Below, in pieces: positions 7,101 to 13,048 of a stretch of DNA of 13,048 nucleotides. The notes beneath the pieces were generated by a model. The model had not been told where the DNA came from and searched no databases. It saw only the letters and a list, made by a program, of their open reading frames with translations. This stretch comes from Gammaproteobacteria bacterium. Lineage in GTDB: Bacteria > Pseudomonadota > Gammaproteobacteria > SURF-13. Numbering within the stretch: position 1 is the first letter of the stretch; every line of letters starts with the position of its first letter. The stretch covers positions 5,816-18,863 of the forward strand of contig JAMDBH010000010.1 of the NCBI GenBank assembly GCA_023487615.1, read 5' to 3'. The position numbers and the translations under genes were made by a program.

Positions 7101-7104
7101 TGAT

Positions 7105-7133
7105 TTGGTGATGGGACTTTAGTACGGTATAAT
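7105..7133 (+). promoter_or_regulatory. Probable sigma70 promoter of prfC
   Basis: A consensus TATAAT lies at 7128-7133, with TTGGTG at 7105-7110 and a 17-base spacer. The -35 match is partial (TTG only). Transcription would start near 7140, about 25 bases before the prfC ATG. The promoter starts a few bases after the right end of the MITE-like element. Confidence 0.5.
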
Positions 7134-7163
7134 TAACCGATTTACCAAGTAGTACCGTCTAGT

Positions 7164-8744
7164 ATGTCCGTAATTGTCCATGAAGCGGCGCGCCGCCGCA
7201 CCTTCGCCATCATCTCTCATCCCGATGCCGGTAAGACCACGCTCACCGAGAAGCTGTTGCTGTTCGGGGGCGCGATCCAGCTTGCCGGCACGGTGAAGGG
7301 GCGTAAGGCTGCGCGCCATGTGACCTCCGACTGGATGGAGCTGGAGAAGCAGCGCGGGATCTCGGTGACCTCGTCGGTGATGCAGTTTCCCTACCGCGAC
7401 AAGATTATCAATCTGCTCGACACACCCGGTCATGAGGATTTTTCCGAAGACACCTACCGCACCCTCACCGCTGTGGACTCGGCGCTCATGGTGATTGATT
7501 CCGCCAAGGGCGTGGAGGAGCGCACTATCAAGCTGCTGGAGGTGTGCCGGTTGCGCGATACGCCCATCATCACCTTTATCAATAAGCTCGATCGTGAGGG
7601 CCGTCCGCCCATCGAGTTGCTCGATGAAATTGAAACGGTTTTGAAGATACGCTGCGCGCCGGTTACCTGGCCGATTGGCATGGGCAAGGGCTTTAAGGGC
7701 ATTTTTCACTTGCATAACGACAGCGTGCATTTATACAGCCCCAGCCACGGGGGTAAGATTCAACAGGGTGAGACAGTACAGGGGTTGAACAACCCCAGGC
7801 TTGATGAACTGTTTGGCACACAGGCCGGCGAGTTGCGTGAGGAAATCGAGTTGGTGAAAGGCGCGAGCCACGCCTTTGACTTCGAGGCGTTTCGCGCAGG
7901 CGAGTTGACGCCGGTGTTTTTCGGTTCGGCGATGAACAATTTCGGCGTGCGGGAATTGCTGGAAGCCTTTGTGGAATATGCACCGCCGCCGCTGCCGCGC
8001 GCGACCACGACCCGCACGGTGTCGCCCGAGGAAGATAAATTCACCGGCTTTGTGTTTAAGATTCAAGCCAACATGGACCCCGCGCATCGTGATCGTATCG
8101 CCTTCGTGCGCGTGTGTTCGGGAAGCTATAGCAAAGGCATGAAGCTGCATCAAGTGCGGCTCAAGCGCGAGGTGCAGATCTCCAACGCCATCACCTTTAT
8201 GGCCGGTGAGCGAGAGCATATTGATGAGGCCTACCCTGGCGATATTATCGGCCTGCACAACCACGGCACTATCCAGATCGGCGATACCTTCACGCAAGGG
8301 GAAGACCTCAAATTCACCGGCATCCCGCACTTTGCACCGGAGCTGTTTCGCCGTGCGCGGTTGCGTGATCCGCTGCGCATGAAGGCGCTGCAGAAAGGTC
8401 TGGATCAGCTTTGCGAAGAGGGCGCGACACAATTGTTCAAGCCGCTGAGCAGCAATGATCTGATTCTCGGCGCGGTAGGCACTTTGCAATTCGATGTGGT
8501 GACCTACCGCCTGCAACACGAATATGGCGTCGAGTGCAGCTTCGAGAGTGTGCCGGTGGTGACCGCGCGCTGGGTGAGCAGCGAAAACACCAAAAAGCTG
8601 AACGAGTTTCGCCTCAAACTGGCCGATCATCTGGCGCTCGACAACGCGGGAGATTTGGCCTACATCGCCCCCACCCGAATCAATCTTGAATTGACCCGGG
8701 AACGCTGGCCGGATATACAGTTCCGGGCTACGTGCGAGCATTGA
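7164..8744 (+). CDS. prfC: Peptide chain release factor 3 (RF3), GTPase
   Basis: RF3 is the cytosolic translational GTPase that removes RF1/RF2 from the ribosome after peptide release. The 526-residue length matches E. coli RF3 (529). G1 is [13 protein letters not shown] (residues 18-30), G3 is DTPGH (86-90) and G4 is NKLD (140-143). The segment [20 protein letters not shown] followed by [12 protein letters not shown] is the switch I region characteristic of RF3 and distinguishes it from EF-G. The domain II and III segments follow, e.g. [19 protein letters not shown]. The ATG at 7164 has only a weak ribosome site, but the next methionine is too far in to keep G1. It is preceded by its own apparent promoter and is convergent with the EAL gene, 33 bp away. 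E. coli has rimI, yjjG, prfC in this order, so rimI next to prfC looks like an old neighbourhood. Confidence 0.97.
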   Translation: MSVIVHEAARRRTFAIISHPDAGKTTLTEKLLLFGGAIQLAGTVKGRKAARHVTSDWMELEKQRGISVTSSVMQFPYRDKIINLLDTPGHEDFSEDTYRTLTAVDSALMVIDSAKGVEERTIKLLEVCRLRDTPIITFINKLDREGRPPIELLDEIETVLKIRCAPVTWPIGMGKGFKGIFHLHNDSVHLYSPSHGGKIQQGETVQGLNNPRLDELFGTQAGELREEIELVKGASHAFDFEAFRAGELTPVFFGSAMNNFGVRELLEAFVEYAPPPLPRATTTRTVSPEEDKFTGFVFKIQANMDPAHRDRIAFVRVCSGSYSKGMKLHQVRLKREVQISNAITFMAGEREHIDEAYPGDIIGLHNHGTIQIGDTFTQGEDLKFTGIPHFAPELFRRARLRDPLRMKALQKGLDQLCEEGATQLFKPLSSNDLILGAVGTLQFDVVTYRLQHEYGVECSFESVPVVTARWVSSENTKKLNEFRLKLADHLALDNAGDLAYIAPTRINLELTRERWPDIQFRATCEH

Positions 8745-8777
8745 AGACGATTGCTGTGTGGCAGTCCGTGCTGACTG

Positions 8778-10043
8778 TCAATCCCTATCCCAGTCCAGGT
8801 CGCAACAGAGTACTTGGGTCTTTTTATCAATTTGCGTGGCTACGGAAAGTGTCATGCACATACGGGCATCCGTTATGGACAGATACGGCCGTGTTAGTTG
8901 TACCTGATTCGGCTGTTCAATAGCACGGCGGAAGTAGGGTCTACGCGACCAGTTTGCCTCCTGTGGGTTAGCCAAAGGCGCATAGCGCGGATCGGTGTGG
9001 AGATGTTGTTTGGCAGGACAGAGATTGATGCCAATCTGCCTTCCGGTCTCATCGAGCAAGTAACAGCGCAGCACTTTATCCTGATTGAGCAGTTTAAAAC
9101 AAGCCACCTCGAGCGTACCACCGGCGGCGAGTGCCGCGATAGCATTCTGCATGCTCAAGTGGTAAGGAGCGAGACACCTTCTTTGCCCCTCAAGCTCGGA
9201 GGTGGATAATAATTGAAATTTATCCTTGAGCCGGAAAAATATTTCGCTGAGATCCGTTTGGGATGCCAATTCGCTGGACGGTCTGGAGAAATAATAACCT
9301 TGCGCAAAATCGGCTCCACCATCAATGCTGATGAGCGCCTCTTCCTCAGTTTCAACGCCTTCAGCGATGACCAGACATTCCGCTGTGCTATTTAGTGAGA
9401 TGATATTCTCGAGCAGGCGCCTGACTTTAGGGCTGTTGGCGGCTCGGACGATCATGCTTCTGTCGAGTTTGACGATATGGGGTTCCTGTCTCCAGATACG
9501 CTCGAAGTTGGAGTGGCCGGCGCCGAAGTCGTCAATCGCTACCAGGCATCCCAATTCCTTGTAGTATCTGACCGCCTCAGCTAGCAGTGCCTCGTCTCGT
9601 ATCGCCCCCTCAAGCATCTCGACGACAATCCTATGGGCGGGGAATCGGTAACGTTTGAGCAGATCCAAAAAGTACGAGCCATAGTTTTTGCCGTCAATCA
9701 CCACGCGCGGATTGATGTTGACGAACAACCAGCCGGTATCCAGGCCCAGCGTCTGATAGTTTCGTAAATGGATATTACGGCACAGGCGATCCAGGAGTAC
9801 GCTTTCGGAAATATCCTTGGTCTTGGCAAACACAGCCAACGGGGAAACCGGGTTATTTTCACAGTCTGTGGCCCGAAGCAATCCCTCGCAGCCAACGATG
9901 ACTTCATGTGCAAGACTGACTATCGGCTGGAATGCGCTGGAAAGCCGCCAACCATTGAACGCACCAATAATCTGATGGCCTGATGGAGAAGTGTAGGCCT
10001 CGACAGCATCCAATGCTGACTTACTTGGAGCTCGAGTGTTCAT
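8778..10043 (-). CDS. EAL-domain cyclic-di-GMP phosphodiesterase with C-terminal sensor-like domain
   Basis: The 421-residue protein is predicted to hydrolyse c-di-GMP to pGpG. The start at ATG 10043 (MNTRAPSKSALD) is preferred over a TTG at 10097; the ribosome site is weak for both. The EAL domain covers about residues 30-265. Metal and catalytic residues can be read off: Glu53 (EGLLR, in place of EALLR), Asn109 (FVNINP), Glu142 and Glu145 (VVEMLEG), Asp171/Asp172 (IDDFGAGHSNF), Lys192 (VKLDRS), Glu228 (IAEGVET) and Gln248 (AQGYYFSRP). The spacings match those of RocR in the second half, so activity is likely. Residues ~270-421 resemble a PAS/Cache-type fold (RPYFRRAIEQ, then RPYLSITDARMCMTLSV), like the C-terminal domain of YkuI-type EAL proteins. 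No membrane segment or GGDEF domain is present, so it should be cytosolic. Signal unknown. Confidence 0.9.
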   Translation of the reverse strand: MNTRAPSKSALDAVEAYTSPSGHQIIGAFNGWRLSSAFQPIVSLAHEVIVGCEGLLRATDCENNPVSPLAVFAKTKDISESVLLDRLCRNIHLRNYQTLGLDTGWLFVNINPRVVIDGKNYGSYFLDLLKRYRFPAHRIVVEMLEGAIRDEALLAEAVRYYKELGCLVAIDDFGAGHSNFERIWRQEPHIVKLDRSMIVRAANSPKVRRLLENIISLNSTAECLVIAEGVETEEEALISIDGGADFAQGYYFSRPSSELASQTDLSEIFFRLKDKFQLLSTSELEGQRRCLAPYHLSMQNAIAALAAGGTLEVACFKLLNQDKVLRCYLLDETGRQIGINLCPAKQHLHTDPRYAPLANPQEANWSRRPYFRRAIEQPNQVQLTRPYLSITDARMCMTLSVATQIDKKTQVLCCDLDWDRD

Positions 10044-10364
10044 GGGGTAGGGTTCTCTTGGGACTGGACATAGGTATACCCGTATCGAGGGTTGCAAGAG
10101 CTAAGGCATAATCCATGCCAGTTGCAGATTAATTATAGAGATGTCAATTTGAATGGTCCGTTGCGAGCGGCGAGCCGTGGTGGTTGTCAAGGCGAGAGGC
10201 TGGCGGCGTAAAGCCATTACGGACGTAGGCCGCAGCCGGTCGCGGCAAATGGAAATAATCTTCGCATTTTTCGTGAGCGAGAGTTGAAGACGGGATGTCC
10301 TGAGCGGCGGCCTCTTAAAATTGCCACGACATTTTTTACTATCGCTGGTCAAATAGAGGGCTTC
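10044..10364. other. Divergent intergenic region between EAL gene and exporter operon
   Basis: This region must carry promoters for both directions. On the minus strand a consensus TATAAT lies at 10137-10132 and a consensus TTGACA at 10147-10142, but they are only 4 bases apart and cannot be one promoter. The TATAAT alone might serve the EAL gene, with an ~80-base leader. The GC-rich middle (10155-10245) has short inverted pieces (GTCCGT and ACGGAC) but no convincing element. I find no clear plus-strand promoter. Confidence 0.4.
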
Positions 10365-11414
10365 ATGGCACTATTCTGGGGCACATACGAGATAAGTCGA
10401 ATGCGTTTTAGCCACGGGCTCAGGGTTGTAATGCCGGTTGTGCTGCTCGGGGTGGCGGGTTTTGTATGGTATGCCTCGCGGAGTTCAATAGTAGTGGTGG
10501 TCCCTGTCTGGCATGGCCCCGCAGTGGAGGCGGTCTATGCCACGGGCACGGTGGAACCGGTGCGCTGGGCCAAGGTCGGACCGAAAAGTACCGGCCGCAT
10601 CGTCGAAATCCTTGCCCACGAAGGCGACCGGGTGGCGCGCAACGCGCTGCTCGCGCGGCTCAACGATGACGAGGCAAGCGCCAAGGTGGATCAGCTTGCC
10701 GCTCAAGAGCGTTTACTCCGCAGTGAGGTCAAGCGGCTTACTCCCCTGCTGCCGAAAGGCTACGTCGGCAAACAGGCCTATGATCGCGCGGTAAGCGAAC
10801 ACCGGCAGGCCGAGGCGGCGCTCGATGCCGCACGGCATGTGCTCGATGACTTGCGCATAGTGTCGCCGATGGAGGGCGTCGTGCTGCGCCAGGATGGTGA
10901 AGTTGGCGAGACGGTGACCAACAGCCAGATCCTGTTCTGGGTGGGCGAGCTCACGCCCCTGCGTGTCACTGCCGAAGTGGACGAAGAGGATATCCCGCGC
11001 GTGCGCCTCGGCCAACGTGTCCTTATCAAGGCCGACGCATTTCCAGATCAAGTGCTCGAAGGGCTGGTCAACGAAATCACCCCCAAGGGCGACCCGATCA
11101 ATAAGAGCTACCGGGTGCGCGTGGGCTTGCCCGCCGACACACCGCTGCGCATCGGCATGACGGCGGAGATCAACGTCATCGTGCGCGAGCAGTCAAATGC
11201 CTTATTGGCGCCCACCGGCGCCTTGGTGAATGGCGCGCTGTGGGTGGCGCGCGATGGAAAGGCGCATCGCGTCGCAGTGAAGACCGGTGTGGCCGACGAA
11301 AATAAAGTCGAGATACTTGAAGGTCTATCCGGTGATGAACAGGTCATCTTGAGCCCGCCGCAAGACCTCAAAGAAGGCCGCACGCTGCGTATCAAAAAGT
11401 CATCGGGTAGTTAG
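10365..11414 (+). CDS. ABC exporter membrane fusion protein (HlyD/MacA/DevB family)
   Basis: This is the periplasmic adaptor linking an inner-membrane ABC permease to an outer-membrane channel. The start at 10365 (MALFWG) is chosen because GAGG lies 5 bases upstream; 10401 (MRFSHG) is also possible and would leave a shorter, basic N-terminus. In the 349-residue form one membrane anchor spans residues 21-37 (VVMPVVLLGVAGFVWYA). The lipoyl-like half-motif GRIVEILAHEGDRVARN lies at 77-93 and a short helical hairpin at about 102-163. The second lipoyl half, IVSPMEGVVLRQDGEVGETV, follows at about 165-184, then the beta-barrel (LRVTAEVDEEDIPRVRLGQ) and membrane-proximal domain. The hairpin is short, as in MacA/DevB-type adaptors. 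It is the first gene of an operon; the permease starts 3 bases after its stop. Substrate unknown. Confidence 0.88.
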   Translation: MALFWGTYEISRMRFSHGLRVVMPVVLLGVAGFVWYASRSSIVVVVPVWHGPAVEAVYATGTVEPVRWAKVGPKSTGRIVEILAHEGDRVARNALLARLNDDEASAKVDQLAAQERLLRSEVKRLTPLLPKGYVGKQAYDRAVSEHRQAEAALDAARHVLDDLRIVSPMEGVVLRQDGEVGETVTNSQILFWVGELTPLRVTAEVDEEDIPRVRLGQRVLIKADAFPDQVLEGLVNEITPKGDPINKSYRVRVGLPADTPLRIGMTAEINVIVREQSNALLAPTGALVNGALWVARDGKAHRVAVKTGVADENKVEILEGLSGDEQVILSPPQDLKEGRTLRIKKSSGS

Positions 11415-11417
11415 CGC

Positions 11418-12662
11418 ATGACGCTGAGCTTCGACATCGCCCTCACCCATCTGCGTAACCGCAAGCGTCAGACACTCGTTTCGGTGCTGGGTGTGGCGAT
11501 GGGCGTGGGATTTTTTATCGCCATGGCGGCGATGATGCAGGGCTTTCAGCACTACTTCGTCGCCAAGGTGATAGACGTGTGGCCACATATCGTCGTTAAG
11601 GACGAATACCGCTCCGCGCCCTTGCAGCCCGCGCAGCGCCTGTTTTCCGGCGGGGCCGTCGCACTGCACGGACTCAAACCGCTCGAAGAGCTGCGCGGCA
11701 TCAAGGACGCCAAGACCATTGTGGCCGAACTGGATGGACGGCCCGGTATGGCCGCCGCGCCCACGCTGCGCGGGCAGGTCTTCTTGCGCTACGGCGGCAA
11801 GGATGTCTCCGCCACGCTGGTGGGGATCGAGCCGCAGCACGAGCGGCGCGTCAGTCATCTGGAAAGTGATCTCATCACCGGACGGTTGAATGCCTTGTAC
11901 AGCACCGCGAACGGCATCATCCTCGGCGAAGGCGTTGCAAAAAAGGCCGGCGTCGGCATGCATGATACGCTGTCGGTCATTTCGCCCGCCGGCGTGATAC
12001 TCAAGATGAAGGTGGTTGGCATCTTTCGCACCGGGATCACGCCGATAGATAATTTCGAGAGCTATGCGTTGCTCAAAAAAGCGCAGATCCTGCAAAACCG
12101 TCCCAATGTCATCAATCAGATCCGCATCCGTTTACAGGACGTCAATCAGGCGGGAGCCACCGCGCGGGGCATCGAGGCGCGCCTCGGTTACCGCACCGAG
12201 GCCTGGGAAGAAACCTATGAAAATGTGCTGGGCATCTTCGTCATTCAAAACGGCATCATGTACTCCACGGTCAGCGCTATTCTGATCGTTGCCGCATTCG
12301 GCATCTTTAACATCATCTCCACCGTCGTCCATGAAAAGACCCGTGACATCGCCATATTGAAATCAGTAGGCTTCGAGCAAGGTGATATTCGGACCATCTT
12401 TTTGCTGGAGGGGATGGTGGTGGGCCTGGTCGGTACTCTGCTCGGATGGCTGTTGGGTTACAGTCTTACGCGCCTGCTCGGCACGATACGGTTTCACATC
12501 GAGGGCTTTGTCACCGCGCAGGGATTTTTTCTGTATTACTCCTACATGCACTATCTCATTGCAAGCAGCTTCGCCGTCCTTTCCGCGATGTTCGCCGCCT
12601 GGCTGCCGGCGCGTAAAGCGGCGCGGCTCAACCCCGTGGATATCATCAGAGGCGCAGCGTGA
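11418..12662 (+). CDS. ABC transporter permease, MacB/LolC/DevC (FtsX) family
   Basis: A 414-residue inner-membrane permease with four predicted membrane segments: about residues 20-42, 276-302, 325-350 and 377-398. Between the first and second lies a large periplasmic domain of MacB type (~43-270). The C-terminal FtsX domain has the coupling segment VHEKTRDIAILKSVGFEQGD (305-324) and the family ending ARKAARLNPVDIIRG. This is the topology of MacB, LolC/LolE and DevC: mechanotransmission rather than a classic substrate pore. Unlike MacB, no ATPase domain is fused at the N-terminus; it is encoded by the next gene, whose GTG start overlaps the stop by 4 bases. With an adaptor gene upstream it fits a DevBCA-like export system better than LolCDE, which has no such adaptor. 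A frame on the opposite strand (11400-12095) is a shadow. Confidence 0.92.
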   Translation: MTLSFDIALTHLRNRKRQTLVSVLGVAMGVGFFIAMAAMMQGFQHYFVAKVIDVWPHIVVKDEYRSAPLQPAQRLFSGGAVALHGLKPLEELRGIKDAKTIVAELDGRPGMAAAPTLRGQVFLRYGGKDVSATLVGIEPQHERRVSHLESDLITGRLNALYSTANGIILGEGVAKKAGVGMHDTLSVISPAGVILKMKVVGIFRTGITPIDNFESYALLKKAQILQNRPNVINQIRIRLQDVNQAGATARGIEARLGYRTEAWEETYENVLGIFVIQNGIMYSTVSAILIVAAFGIFNIISTVVHEKTRDIAILKSVGFEQGDIRTIFLLEGMVVGLVGTLLGWLLGYSLTRLLGTIRFHIEGFVTAQGFFLYYSYMHYLIASSFAVLSAMFAAWLPARKAARLNPVDIIRGAA

Positions 12663-13048
12663 GCGGGACGTTGCTGGAGGCGCGCGATATCACCCGCGTG
12701 CTGCCCGGGCCGGTGCCGGTTACGCTGGTGCAGGGCATCAATCTGGTCATCGAGGCCGGAGAATTTATCGCCATTACCGGGCCATCCGGCTCCGGCAAGT
12801 CATCGCTGCTGTATTTGCTCGGGCTGCTTGACGTGCCGACCCAAGGGATGGTTTACCTGGAAGGACGCGATACCTCGCAGCTCGACCAGGCCGAACTGGC
12901 GTCGTTGCGACTTAAAAAACTGGGATTTGTATTCCAGTTCCATCACCTCCTGCCTGAATTCACGGCGCTGGAAAATGTTTGCATACCCGCATACATCACG
13001 GGAACCGGTAAAAAACAGGCGATGGAGAAGGCGGCCGAACTGTTGGAT
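12659..13048 (+). CDS. ABC transporter ATP-binding protein, LolD/MacB/DevA type (partial)
   Basis: The first 130 residues are present; the frame is open at the right edge. The GTG start overlaps the permease stop (GTGA), and AGAGG lies 6 bases before it, which indicates translational coupling. Walker A is GPSGSGKSS (residues 41-49). The Q-loop is GFVFQFHHLLPEFTALENV with Gln93, wording typical of the LolD/MacB/FtsE subfamily. Signature, Walker B and H-loop would lie beyond the window. It should energise the permease encoded just upstream. In gene order (adaptor, permease, ATPase) the set resembles devB-devC-devA. Confidence 0.93.
   Translation, partial: MSGTLLEARDITRVLPGPVPVTLVQGINLVIEAGEFIAITGPSGSGKSSLLYLLGLLDVPTQGMVYLEGRDTSQLDQAELASLRLKKLGFVFQFHHLLPEFTALENVCIPAYITGTGKKQAMEKAAELLD

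Noticed and set aside
7731..8741. 336-codon minus-strand frame opposite prfC
   Set aside because: Long, but the protein shows no domain and it is fully antisense to a conserved RF3; a GC-rich codon shadow.
8745..8777. Terminator between convergent prfC and EAL genes
   Set aside because: A short CAGTC/GACTG stem exists, but without a T-run in either direction.
10132..10147. TTGACA and TATAAT consensus boxes on the minus strand taken as one promoter
   Set aside because: They are only 4 bases apart instead of about 17 and cannot be used together.
10310..10330. GGCCTCTTAAAA resembling the MITE ends
   Set aside because: No inverted partner within ~200 bp and no flanking duplication could be found.
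11400..12095. 231-codon minus-strand frame opposite the permease gene
   Set aside because: No motif, and it covers the conserved periplasmic domain of the permease in antisense.

Overview
The window looks like a gammaproteobacterial chromosome segment. The evidence is an HPII-type large catalase, a family 4 uracil-DNA glycosylase next to rimI, rimI followed by prfC (E. coli also has rimI near prfC), and a Gram-negative lipoprotein. Assignment below class is not possible from the sequence alone. There is no rRNA, tRNA, CRISPR array or transposase gene. I see no clear undescribed multi-gene system. The least ordinary content is the set of small non-coding mobile elements and repeats between, and in one case inside, ordinary genes.

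Layout, left to right. (1) 1-563, minus: the N-terminal part of a soluble HAMP-repeat signalling protein, cut by the window edge. (2) 793-4266: a block bracketed by two same-orientation copies of a ~131 bp MITE-like element, each flanked by a 3-bp TNA duplication. Inside are a BON-domain lipoprotein (minus) and a divergent katE catalase (plus), both of stress-defence type. (3) 4378-5157: a secreted protein of unrecognised function with a WWWNP...GQGVNI motif, followed by a hairpin and ~430 bp without a gene. (4) 5586-8744, plus: a UDG whose linker is built from dispersed DNA repeats, then rimI, then a third small element inserted exactly at the rimI stop codon, then prfC with its own apparent promoter. 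(5) 8778-10043, minus: an EAL phosphodiesterase with a C-terminal sensor-like domain, convergent with prfC. (6) 10365 to the end, plus: a compact operon of membrane fusion protein, FtsX/MacB-type permease and LolD/MacB-type ATPase, the last cut by the right edge.

How the genes relate. BON lipoprotein and catalase suggest envelope and peroxide stress defence. UDG, RimI and RF3 are housekeeping functions (repair of deaminated cytosine, S18 acetylation, release-factor recycling). The last three genes should form one tripartite ABC exporter. The HAMP protein and the EAL protein are signalling components with no visible link to their neighbours.
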